NCBI GenBank assembly: GCA_014621405.1
Contig: JAANBC010000122.1
Location: forward strand, 1 to 64,000
DNA from: Stylonectria norvegica
Lineage: Eukaryota; Ascomycota; Sordariomycetes; Hypocreales; Nectriaceae
Direction: 5' to 3'
DNA length: 64,000 bases
The number at the start of each line of letters is the position of its first letter. Within the stretch, counting starts at the first letter, position 1. Made by a program: the position numbers and the translations under genes. Below are positions 47,216 to 56,820 of this stretch, piece after piece. Below the pieces are notes generated by a model. The model saw only the letters and a program-made list of their open reading frames with translations, was not told the DNA's origin and made no database searches.

Positions 47216-48668
47216 GATTGCTGCGCTTTCTGATCTTTTTCCTTGGCAGCTGCGCTTACCCCTGTAATTATATAGGTTGAGTATCTTGGTGAGAGGTCTT
47301 TCTGTTGGTTTGCACGGCCATGTGTTGAGGGGTTTGAAACTAGTATTCTTGCTGGCACCTCGGCGAAGCCTGGTCTTTTATACTAAGAATACTTCAATGT
47401 CTCTCCGTCAGTCGTTTGTGGTTCATGATGGACGGAGCGTTCAATAACAGATCATGGAGCACAAAGTGTTCAAGAAAATAACCACGCAAGTACTGTATGT
47501 GACAAGTGTTCGTGTGGAAGTGGTTTTAATGTTACTCACTGATGCCACATCAGCGACGCAACCATAAAAGTGCAGTTCCATGGCGGCTTTAGCATTTCCA
47601 TATTCTTGTACGAATGAGGGGCATTTGTAGCAGCAAAGTAAGGCATGCAGGACTTACTTGGGTGAAGACATTTTATCGGGCGGCAGTCTTGATGAAATCC
47701 CATCCACACGTACATAATGCTGATTCACCCTTGAAAGATTTCAGAAAGCTATAGACCACCGAATGAGATAAAACTTGTTTGGGAGTCCTCTACACCGTCC
47801 GTGACTAACGCTCCTTTTCAACAGATTCTACAATGCGTGATTGATCTGGTGTATCACTGAGTAATCGCTGCCTCGAGGGTCAATGTCGCACAATATACAC
47901 CAATATTGATTGCTGCCAGCTGGCTTGTGTTTGTCACAAACACATCGGCAGGAAACGTGTCACGGCTGAAGTTCAGCAACGCAGGCTGTTCCCCTCTATT
48001 GTGGCAACTCGTTGTCAGATGGTGATCTCAAAACAGGAGCAGCGAACGATTGGCCAAGGAGGATGAAGACATTTCAGTTTTCTATAAAGATTGGAAAAGG
48101 CTCGCAGTCTGAGCCTCGAATAACATGAAGAAGAAAAGAACGGTGAAAGAGAACACAAAACCAACCAAGATCAAGAATGGCTGCCAAGTTCAATCCAGTG
48201 GCTTTCAAGAAGCACATGAGGAGAGAAGGCAGGGTATTCTTGATAGATTTCAAATTTATAAGACGAAGCTTTTTTCCAGGTGTCGAAGAGTCTTGCTTGT
48301 TGTAAAAAGAAATAGTGATCCAGTAGATAAGATATACTATCCAATACTATACTCAGACCATTATGAGTCATTCTTGGAGTACCTATGTAGGTAGTTTACA
48401 TTTCACAAGGAGAAGAGATGAACTGATATTGTTGGCACAAAGCTTGCTTCACTTCTATTAATGCTACCCTTGAATAATTGAACGCTACGCTCCTCCGTCC
48501 GCCAACTCAACACTTATTGTTACCTGCCATGCACTCGCCGCTGGGTAGCTTCAGGGCATTTGGCATGGACCAGAGCCCCGATGTGGAAGTTGTATAAATA
48601 TGCAGGACGGGGCAGAAGAAGATATCAGCGCCGAACTAGTCGAGGTTCTGCCTGCTTGCCTTTTGAGT
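47216..48668. other. Spacer between Cys-rich copies B and C
   Basis: About 1.45 kb. I looked on both strands for a further Met-Cys start with the family spacing and saw none. The 89-codon plus-strand frame at 48125-48394 lacks features. No gene called. Confidence 0.45.
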
Positions 48669-48908
48669 CTAAATATCTAGGTTGGTGATGTAGGAAAGTT
48701 CCTCTTTGAGCCTTTTTGCCTTGCAATCGTCGTGCTCCAAATCCGGCTCCGTTGTACCATCATACTCTTCTCTCTTACAGACGTTACCTACTCCGCACAC
48801 CTTGTTTTTCTTGTTGGCTGCTGCGCACCACTGCAGATTTTTCCTACCCACTTTGACGCCCTCTGAGCACGTCTTGCAGAGGTAGATGGTATAGATCCAT
48901 TCGCACAT
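48669..48908 (-). CDS. Small Cys-rich protein, family copy C
   Basis: 79 aa in one exon, starting MCEWIYTIYLCKTC. Cys are at 2, 11, 14, 28, 38, 44 and 62. The first three keep exactly the spacing of copies A and B, and the rest are shifted by no more than three residues. The last CX2C of A and B is replaced by a single Cys (DDCKAKRLKEEL), so this is the most diverged member. No signal peptide. Function unknown. Confidence 0.68.
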   Translation of the reverse strand: MCEWIYTIYLCKTCSEGVKVGRKNLQWCAAANKKNKVCGVGNVCKREEYDGTTEPDLEHDDCKAKRLKEELSYITNLDI

Positions 48909-51135
48909 GGTTGCTGTATGACGCGGTGGTGTTGCTTGGAAGCTGGTGTTGTTAGTTATGGAAGACTAGTTCAAAGGATAGGTTGACAAACTTGCTGTTA
49001 AAATCGTTGCTTTCGCGGCTTCGAAAGAACTTTTTGGGAAATGGTGTGTTGGGCTTGTTCTTGAAGTTGTTGTTAAGATACTGATGTATTTGAGGTCGAT
49101 ATTCTTCCTAATATCGAGTGCAACGGCGGGTATTTGTACTCCAAAGACTCTCAGTCCCCGACCCTCGAACAAGCCCGCGTTGTGGAATCATCGTCAAAGA
49201 AGTGTTTGTGATTGTAGAGTGGGTTACAATGTAGAAAAGTATTAGTGCTACACTGAACATTAAACGACACAAGCGACTGCAGCTGTAGGCTGTGCATTGC
49301 AGGACTGTGATTGCAAGATCCGTTGTCTTTCCGTTCACTGATTGCCGAACGTCCCGTTGCTCAGTCACTTGTTTCCCGCGGAACAAACTGTCAGTTCCCG
49401 CGACATGTCACACTGTGCACGTTTCCATGCCTCCACATCTTCTTAATCGCAGCTTGCTGAAACTAGGGTGATACATGAGTTTGCAGCAGTAGAAGCGTCA
49501 TTGTAAAGCGAGGTGGGGCTGGAAAGCCCATTTAAACCACGTCTACTTTATGGAGATTTACACAGATATGGTTTGGCGACGGTATCGCTTCCCTGCATCT
49601 CTCTGTACTCTTTCAATTTAAGATTGGTCTTCTCGAATAACGTCTAGGAGAAAAATAGTACTAGCATCTCAGCCCAGCTATTACCTCACTCTGTATTGCT
49701 GAAGCTTACTTCATACTCTCCCCCAGTGTCCAATTTGCAGCCCTTTTGATACGTTTGCATGAACTGCATTCCAAATTTGGCTTCTTTCTTTCGTCAGAAA
49801 ATATCGACTAAGAGAAGTCGTTGTCAAGCACAAATTGTCTTCCTTCTCGGCCGCTGGCGACGGTATTCCAAGTGCATTTCAGTCCCCTTTTGCGCGTTAC
49901 GCACAATTCAATTTCCTCGTCTTATGGCACATAGCTTCTGTGTAACTCATTTGCACTGCTTTAGAGCTAGGGTCATTGCCTCTAGGGAGTCCCGATTCAG
50001 GAATAGATTAATGATCTCGTTGTTGGTGTCGTTCGTCAGATCGGGGTTTCAGCTATTCATAGGTTTGAGGTTGAGTATCCACAGGCAGCGGCACGTACTT
50101 ACATTTGAAAGGCTTTAAGCTCTGTATCTTGTATTATGTGACTATGGTTGAAAGGTGAAGCTGACAACTATTCATGTGATGGGCTTCGAACAAAAAGTCT
50201 TAGTCGTAAACTACAAGTTACATTGCCGAGTGATGCAGGCGCTATCCCGATATCTTAGTTTCACATGATGCGGTATTGATGCAAATGATAAACAAGACAA
50301 GCGCAGATCATCTCCTTTCCTATCTTTCACCAAACAATGGAAGACTCTCATCGCTCAAGGTAAAATACCTGCGCTGTTCATCAATGAAGTGGGTTTATAG
50401 TTCTAGCAGCAGCCTTTTGTTTCTACATAGTCTACGAGTTGTACAAAGACCCCAAAGCAGACAAACATCGTTGCATAAAGAGATTCTCTCAGCTACAGAC
50501 AGCTTGGAACGAACTCTGCTGTGGCAGTCTTATGCTATGCCTCCTGTGGCCGTCACGACAAGGATTTCGCTAAAGAGGAACGGTAAAGCTTCTCACAGAT
50601 ATTTCGCGATAACAAAAGACATTTTCTAGTCGCAGGCAGTGTTTAGTCCTCACTTCTTTCATGACAAGTCCGAACGCTATCCATGATATTTGAATGTCTT
50701 GAGGTTGCATAGATAGGTACTAGTCGGTTCGCCTTGGCACCGTCAGCTGTGACCGTGCTGGTTTGACTGGAGAGCAGTCAAAGAGGATTCACCTTCGTAA
50801 CTAGAACCAGTATTCCTTGCAGGACATACCAGACGGCAACAGCAAACATGAGGAATGAGGGAAATTATGAACGCCTGCTTATTACAAACAAGAGTCTAAC
50901 TGCTTCGAGTGATTTAATAAAGCCCAAGCCAGCATGCATGCCCAAACCAACACCTCATCAGTGGTCTATATGAACCTCGAAATCATGCCATCATTACTAT
51001 CGCTTAAATGCCCAAATCCGTCACAATATCATAGCGACCAGTCGTGATAGCGTCTTAGCCTCCCGCGTCCTATTATCTCATCGTCGTCTAAAAGTCGGTT
51101 GCTGTTCTCTCCACCAACGAAATTTGATGTGGATG
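48909..51135. other. Gene-poor region
   Basis: 2.2 kb of normal-composition DNA. Open frames at 49108-49386, 49759-50118 and 50276-50629 have no domains and weak coding character, so no gene is called. Confidence 0.45.
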
Positions 51136-51384
51136 CTAGTGTTGGTTGGCCGGAAAGTGTAGGGAGTATTCCCAAACACCATTACCGCAATATAAGCCGA
51201 TTTCGGTGTCATCCAAATCGACAGCTATGCACTTCTCATGCAGCTCTTTTTCACAGCCAACACATTTGACGCATTCGATCCCGTTGCTGGTTCTGCACTC
51301 GGTGCCGTCGCTGAGCTTCTTGATACAGCGCCAACCCTTGTGGTCGCTGCGTAGAGTTTTACTTCGTGGTCCGCCATTCGCCAT
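51136..51384 (-). CDS. Small Cys-rich hypothetical protein
   Basis: 82 aa starting MANGGPRSKT. Cys at about 20, 29, 37, 40, 43, 50 and 64 (ECVKCVGCEKELHEKC core) suggest a zinc-binding fold. It does not share the Met-Cys start or spacing of the 46-49 kb family. No signal peptide. I do not recognise a family. A neighbouring intron or longer gene cannot be ruled out. Confidence 0.5.
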   Translation of the reverse strand: MANGGPRSKTLRSDHKGWRCIKKLSDGTECRTSNGIECVKCVGCEKELHEKCIAVDLDDTEIGLYCGNGVWEYSLHFPANQH

Positions 51385-52759
51385 CTTCGAGATTTTCAGA
51401 GACGGAAATTTAGTATAGATGCTATTGGTTGGTGTGGATGGGAGTCTGGGGGATGAGGGAATTGAAGACAGACTTGAAGGGCGAGCTAGAGTCTATATAC
51501 CGGTTTTCAGGATCAGGATCCGTGATTCTGAGACTTACTGTGGTACATGATATCGTGTCATTCACTGCTTTTTTTGGTTGTACAACCGGTGATTCACTAA
51601 TTTGGCTGTAAAGTGGCAAGTTTACAGTCACTATTTTTGGTCTGTTACGTTTGATGGGCAAAAGTAAGCTAAAAGTCGTCGGTCTAGATAGGTTAATAGA
51701 AAGCTTGTATTGGGGTTTGATCCTTTGGCTATCTTGGTAGACATTGCACGCCATGCTATTCTTTAGTAGGTTCTCACACAATATCGCCGTTTGCGCAGAC
51801 TTGATGACTGTGATTTCAGAACGATAGTTTGAAGCCCGTCATCACTAGTTCGAGATTTCACATTGCTGCTCTAGGGTTGCCTTACGAAAAAACATCTGGA
51901 ATGCACAAGTAACCCTCTGAGAATATTCTTGGACTTCACAGTATATTACAAAAACCATTGCTGGTCATACCGCGGAGTCGCGGGATCGGCTTCGCCACTC
52001 AATTGTCAACCTCGGTCGGATTTTCCGTTGACTTGAGGCCTCTCAGAAATTGCATTTCACTAAACAATATCTACGAGTGACACCTGCAACCTACACGAAC
52101 AACTTTTACGTTGACGTTTTCTGCTCTGCAGTTATTTATGGCTTACGATGCAAGCAGAAACGCTAGGGCCCATAGGCTTAGGAGGGCTAGGGTGTGTATC
52201 TCACGCCTGCAGATGCGCCTTCGAAACGTGCTCGGGCACGCGATTCAAGTATCACCGTGATTCTAGGACCGAGACAACCTTGCTCAGGTCATTGGTACCG
52301 TTTTTGCTACGGACAACAAAGTTGATGCTGAATAAATGCTGAACATATTTCGCATCTCGGGCGACACTGTGCGGTTCAGCCGGCGCCAGAAGCTTGTGCT
52401 AGGATGTTCATGTACATGTCTTGCTTTTCACGTATTTTTGCTGTAAAATACTTCTTTTTTGAAAGCATTTCGAACCTGTAATGTCAGTTTCAAATCTCGA
52501 ATCGTAATATATCGTGTTCCATCTACAAAACTATGAACGGGCTAATAGCCTATCTTGAGGTCTACGGATCGGGATGTGGGGCACTATTTCGGAATGCGGG
52601 ATGCGTCGTCAAGTCGACTTTCCATACAGAAATCCTTCAACCGGTTAAGAGGCATGGCCTTTCAAATAACACTGTAGACTCTAGACCCTATCCAAGTTAA
52701 ATCCGACCCTTCTTAAATGCGTGGTTGGGATGTGGAATGCTGGTCCGGAACATGGTGCG

Positions 52760-52770
52760 CGGAACTTCCG
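52760..52770. promoter_or_regulatory. CGG-N5-CCG inverted repeat
   Basis: CGGAACTTCCG is a perfect inverted repeat around a central C, about 190 nt before the aldolase ATG. CGG-N5-CCG matches the binding pattern of many fungal Zn2Cys6 dimers. Whether it is used is unknown. Confidence 0.35.
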
Positions 52771-52812
52771 TATTTGGAAATATCTGTTCGGGCCGCTTCC
52801 GTTGAGTCCCGG

Positions 52813-52825
52813 GCGGGGTGCGGGG
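52813..52825 (+). promoter_or_regulatory. Paired GCGGGG boxes (CreA/Mig1-like)
   Basis: Two GCGGGG hexamers start at 52813 and 52820 and fit the SYGGRG consensus of the carbon-repression factor CreA. They lie about 35 nt upstream of the TATA-like box. Regulation of deoxyribose catabolism by carbon source would make sense, but this is inference. Confidence 0.35.
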
Positions 52826-52855
52826 CCCGGGGCCGTATGGCCGCTCTCCAAAAGT

Positions 52856-52864
52856 TATATATAT
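52856..52864 (+). promoter_or_regulatory. TATA-like box of the aldolase gene
   Basis: TATATATAT lies about 93 nt before the ATG, just downstream of the GC-rich boxes. Confidence 0.45.
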
Positions 52865-52956
52865 GACGTTTCTCGTCCTCTTGTATCTCAGGCAATACAG
52901 TCTTAAGTAAATACACATCACAAAGAGTCATTCAACACTTCAAACCTTCAATCAAA

Positions 52957-53745
52957 ATGGCGACTACCAACACTGTCACCGTCACCTTGCAGCAGCTTGC
53001 CAAGAGCATCGATCACTCGCTGCTGCACCCCACCATGACTGACGCTGATATCCTCGAAGGCCTCAAAATCGCAAGGGAACACAAAGTTGCTACCGCTTGT
53101 GTCAAGCCATACTTGATTCCCTTGGCTAAAAAGGAGCTCGAGGGATCTGGCGTGCTAGTATGCCCCGTCATCGGGTTTCCTGCTGGTAACAGTACCACCG
53201 AAGTAAAAGTCTACGAAGCTACTGCTGCGGCCAAGGCAGGCGGTCAGGAAATCGACATGGTCATAAATATCGGAAAGGCCCTTGGTGGAGACTGGAAGTA
53301 TGTGGCAGACGAGATCCGTCAGATCAACGAGGCTGTGGTCAGCCAAGGCGCGATCCTCAAGGTCATCTTCGAAAACGACTACCTCAAGAACGAACACATC
53401 ATCAAGCTCTGCGAGATTTGCTCGGAAATTGGCGTTGCATTTGTCAAGACTTCTACCGGCTACGGCTTCGTTAAGCAACCCAGCGGCCAGTACTCCTACA
53501 ACGGAGCTACGATTCCCCAGCTCAAGCTGATGCGGCTACACTCCAAACCCGAAGTGCAGATTAAGGCGGCTGGTGGTATTCGAACTTTAGATGGACTTCT
53601 TCATGTCATTTCGCTGGGAGTTACCCGGATTGGCGCCACCGCCACCATTGCCATATTGGAAGAAGCTGTTTCGAGGGGCATTACGGATCAACCTACGACT
53701 GTGAAGTTCACGCCGATCGATGGGAGTTCGGCTGGTGGATATTAG
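52957..53745 (+). CDS. deoC: Deoxyribose-phosphate aldolase
   Basis: 262 aa in one exon, the usual length. The enzyme splits 2-deoxyribose-5-phosphate into glyceraldehyde-3-phosphate and acetaldehyde, ending deoxynucleoside catabolism in the cytosol. The Schiff-base lysine is Lys164 (FVKTSTGYG). The supporting Lys203 (IKAAGGIRT) and Asp100 (EIDMVINIG) are in place. The N-terminal IDHSLLHP and C-terminal GATATI segments are typical. The start has the context CAAAATGG after a CA-rich leader. Single-exon structure is common for fungal members. Identification is firm. Confidence 0.95.
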   Translation: MATTNTVTVTLQQLAKSIDHSLLHPTMTDADILEGLKIAREHKVATACVKPYLIPLAKKELEGSGVLVCPVIGFPAGNSTTEVKVYEATAAAKAGGQEIDMVINIGKALGGDWKYVADEIRQINEAVVSQGAILKVIFENDYLKNEHIIKLCEICSEIGVAFVKTSTGYGFVKQPSGQYSYNGATIPQLKLMRLHSKPEVQIKAAGGIRTLDGLLHVISLGVTRIGATATIAILEEAVSRGITDQPTTVKFTPIDGSSAGGY

Positions 53746-55191
53746 TTAGTAATACCAGTGCTTCTAAAATAAAGAGTGGCTCTGGAAGCTCAAAAGAATG
53801 ACATTATAGTCCCTGGAGTAAAACATAATGCATATTCTAAAGTGATATCTACATCTTAGTAACAGTCTAAGAGTTCAAGTCTAATAATCTAGAGATGGTT
53901 TTCATTCTGCACTAGGAGGTCGCAACTATTAAAACACGCTTCTTCTGCCAGGCAGCGTTACACTTAGGCTACTCAGGCAGTGTCAGGATCCGATTCTCTT
54001 TCCCGTAGATCTACTTATTACACACCGGAATGGCCGCAAGTAGAGCGTATGCGTATCATTTAATCCATATTAGCACCACAGAAAAACGACTGCTGATTAT
54101 AGCTTAGCGACCTGTGGGACAATGCGCGGAATGTGATACTAGGTTCCAAAGACCATCAAGCATGGAGAAAGAACTTTCTTCCTTGTGATATTAACGCTTC
54201 GGAGATCAAGGAAAACTCTTACATTGCCAAAGGTCATCTTTCCGAACAGTCATACTACGCGGCCCGCACTTATGAACCTTGCCCTTTTCAGTCAAAGGAG
54301 GAAAAGAAGAAACAGGGAATACATATTATATTAACCTCTAAATCCCTAATACTAATCCTAAGTCCTGAGACTAATATAGAGATAATATTCTATATAAAAG
54401 ATTAGTTTAGGGTTTAGCTTTTAAAAGTAGTTTAGGAACTAAAGTCTTTAGGCTTTAGTTCTATTCGCCTTAAAAGTCTCCTCTTGCTTATTATAAAAGG
54501 CGTTTCACGGCGTTTTCTTCCACGTCCATTTCATGCCAGTTAAACACCCCCTGCACACCCCGGTTAAACCAAACAACAGGCGGCAAAGACATAATACTCA
54601 TGAGAATAGTAACGTTGCTAGGGTAACTCTTCGACGCATGAACAAATACAGCCATGATGACAAGAATGATAGCGATCACGAGACCCAGACTAGTCCAACA
54701 TTATTTGTTGGTCTGAGGGCCTCTCCTCCCCTCTCCTCCCTTGTGTAAGAATGCTTTGGGCGACCAGCGCTTTAGCGATGACCGTGCTGATCTCAAAAAG
54801 GGCCTGCTCCCCTGCCGATCCGCCCTCTTGAACTTCGTCTGGCCGGGTCGCGAAAAGTCCGGCAAATTTGAGTGTCAATAAGACGCCGTTGGTCCGGGGG
54901 CGGCACGAAGGAGGAAACGGCAGTAGGGGCGCTGGCGGTGTGCGGCGGCCGGAGAAGGCCGGGAAAAGGGGCGTTGCCCGGTTGGATCCGGCGCGGAGGA
55001 TATAAGGACAATCGGCCCGGGGCGGGTCGGCATGACCGGCACGGTGGATAGGGTCGCCGCAGAAGATGCCGGGCCGGAAGTTAGCGTCCCGCAGGCCCAT
55101 CGGCGAGATCTCAACGCGGTTGTCGTCGCTGCTCTTATAGCACAAGAGCTTTCAACATTAGAATCTACCTTTTGCAACCTGTGGGGGCTGC
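53746..55191. other. Intergenic region with an AT-rich patch and a GC-rich island
   Basis: This 1.4-kb region holds a short AT-rich, RIP-like patch at about 54310-54490 and an unusually GC-rich stretch at about 54790-55115. Open frames on both strands in the GC-rich part have no recognisable domain. Confidence 0.5.
54491..54679 (-). other. Possible membrane-protein exon or remnant
   Basis: A minus-strand frame encodes a strongly hydrophobic segment (IAIILVIMAVFVHAS), a second one (VTILMSIMSLPPVVWF), and a short charged tail before a stop. A CTAG acceptor-like site precedes it. It could be the last exon of a transporter gene, or a relic. No upstream exon could be joined with confidence and I recognise no family. 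Confidence 0.22.
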
Positions 55192-56439
55192 TTATCTTCT
55201 TGTGCTCTTCAAAAAGTCCCGCCCTTCACGCAGAGGATAATACCGATATGCCATATGCGTTGCCTCCCCCTTTGTTTCAAACCTGGCAGCAATAGTCCCC
55301 AATTCTAGATCCCGATTCAAGCTATCAAAGCCGCTATGGCGCAAGTGAGACTGCCACCATTTATCGTCCGTGTGCACTCCTTCCCCCAGGTCCTTCCATG
55401 AGGTGAGCACAATTGCGGTCGACCCATCGAGCATGTTACGGCTGGTCATCACCATATCAGTAGGGCAGCACGGGCAGCCCTTCATGTTGTTAATTTCTCT
55501 CTGCGCCTCACCAAGACACCCTGCGGTTGCAGTAGCGTGCATGCATGCCTCACCATGATTCCATAGGCAGACGTGCTTCTCGAGTGAGTCGATCTCCACG
55601 TTGAAAACAAATCTATGCAAGTCTGCCCACTTGACGTGACCACAGCATCTGCCGAGGATGTCCACGCTGTTTAAAAAGGCTAGAAGAGGCGCAACCGAGT
55701 GCAGGGCGCTACCTCGAGGCCGGCCAGGGTAAACTACTGTTTCCGTTTTGAGCAAAAGGTGACCCTTCACCACTTGAGCAGAAACCTCAACCCACATGAA
55801 GGGCCCTCTGCCTGTTACCCAGAATCTTGCAGATTTCAAGGCATCTACGCCGTGTAGCCCGGAATTGAGTCGCTGGGATTTCGTTACCGCGGAGACAACA
55901 TCGAAAATAACTTCAGGCGGAAGGTATGGCGACTGTCGTTGATCTGCCGTGTCCTTGTCTCCAAATTTGACGCAGGCACGATGACCTTCTGCCGTAGTCC
56001 AGCTGGGTATCAGATGAGGATCTGTCAGCCGAGGGTTATGAAAGGCCAGGCATTGTCGGCAAAGGATCTTTGACAGAAAATGGCCGTCCTTCTCAATAAG
56101 CTGAAGCAACGCGAACTTCTCATCGTCGTGTAGCTTTAGGACATCTGTGCCGAATATGTTGAGTAAATGGCGGTTGCTGAGGGCTAAAGCAGCAGCTCCA
56201 GCTCCTGGTAGGTAATCGGTAATGCACAAGGGAATTTCCTTTGGCAAATCGTGCAACTTTTTCTTGCCTTCGAAGGACGTCTTAGATTCCTTGTCTTCGA
56301 AGGACGTGTTGGATTCCTTGTCTTCGAAGGACGTCTTAGATTCGGTGCAAAGCCGAAGCCGTTCTAGTAAATGCCTGACTCGGTTCATCTCGGGGGTTGA
56401 AAAGGTCTTTGCGCTTGTGTAATCTTCTTGAAGTGTCAT
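55192..56439 (-). CDS. F-box-like hypothetical protein with an internal 9-residue repeat
   Basis: 415 aa in one exon from the ATG at 56439; an in-frame extension begins only at a TTG. After about 30 residues comes a threefold SKTSFEDKE-type repeat. An F-box-like segment follows (LHDLPKEIPLCITDYLPGAGAAALALSNRHLL), the usual N-terminal layout of fungal F-box proteins. The remaining 300 residues have Cys/His clusters (CRQCLAFH, CCGH, KGCPCCPTD) but no known domain. F-box proteins hand substrates to SCF ubiquitin ligases; that role is inferred from the short motif only. Many fungi carry large families of such genes. Confidence 0.68.
   Translation of the reverse strand: MTLQEDYTSAKTFSTPEMNRVRHLLERLRLCTESKTSFEDKESNTSFEDKESKTSFEGKKKLHDLPKEIPLCITDYLPGAGAAALALSNRHLLNIFGTDVLKLHDDEKFALLQLIEKDGHFLSKILCRQCLAFHNPRLTDPHLIPSWTTAEGHRACVKFGDKDTADQRQSPYLPPEVIFDVVSAVTKSQRLNSGLHGVDALKSARFWVTGRGPFMWVEVSAQVVKGHLLLKTETVVYPGRPRGSALHSVAPLLAFLNSVDILGRCCGHVKWADLHRFVFNVEIDSLEKHVCLWNHGEACMHATATAGCLGEAQREINNMKGCPCCPTDMVMTSRNMLDGSTAIVLTSWKDLGEGVHTDDKWWQSHLRHSGFDSLNRDLELGTIAARFETKGEATHMAYRYYPLREGRDFLKSTRR
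56268..56348. repeat. Tandem 27-bp repeat, three copies, inside the F-box-like gene
   Basis: Units start at 56268, 56295 and 56322, each beginning CTTCGAAGGACGT. The length is a multiple of three, so the repeat adds nine residues per copy without shifting the frame. Copies differ at only a few bases. Confidence 0.9.
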
Positions 56440-56820
56440 GATATAGTGTGTGGAAAGGTCATCTTTGAACTGGATATATATATCAACACGCAAGTAAAGT
56501 AAATTTTTTGCCGCCCGGCTTAAGTGTTAAATCTTAAAGTGTGATGAGATCATAACCTGCGTGCTAAGCCCCAACCTTGACCGCATAAAATGTTTCCTGT
56601 TCAACGTTACTTGCCTACCTGTGGGTACTCTAAGTACTTGAAAGACTGCATGACCGTACGTATACGGAAAACTATGTTCAGGGTGCATAATGCGGTCACG
56701 AGGTACTCAGCCATCAACCTACGGAGCGTGGCAGTGCATTCGGTATTATCCATTAAGTATGTAGCAGCTCTACACGAATACATTGATGAGAGGGTTGAAC
56801 TCCTACATGTTTACCCCTAC
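56440..56820. other. Intergenic region
   Basis: Promoter of the F-box-like gene, with a TATATATAT run at about 56475-56483, and the 3' region of the CFEM receptor gene. No gene seen. Confidence 0.5.

Larger units (their letters stand above)
51385..52956. other. Intergenic region upstream of the aldolase gene
   Basis: The left part holds the probable promoter of the small Cys-rich gene. The right part, 52700-52956, is the GC-box-rich promoter of the aldolase gene. No further gene seen. Confidence 0.5.

Noticed and set aside
51422..51781. Fourth member of the Met-Cys family (frame starting like MCEN)
   Set aside because: Its first codon is TTG and the later Cys spacing does not match the family.
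54690..55145. 151-codon minus-strand frame in the GC-rich island
   Set aside because: High GC keeps several frames open at once; none shows a known domain.
56439..56493. Longer N-terminus of the F-box-like protein
   Set aside because: It would need a TTG start; the ATG at 56439 is used instead.
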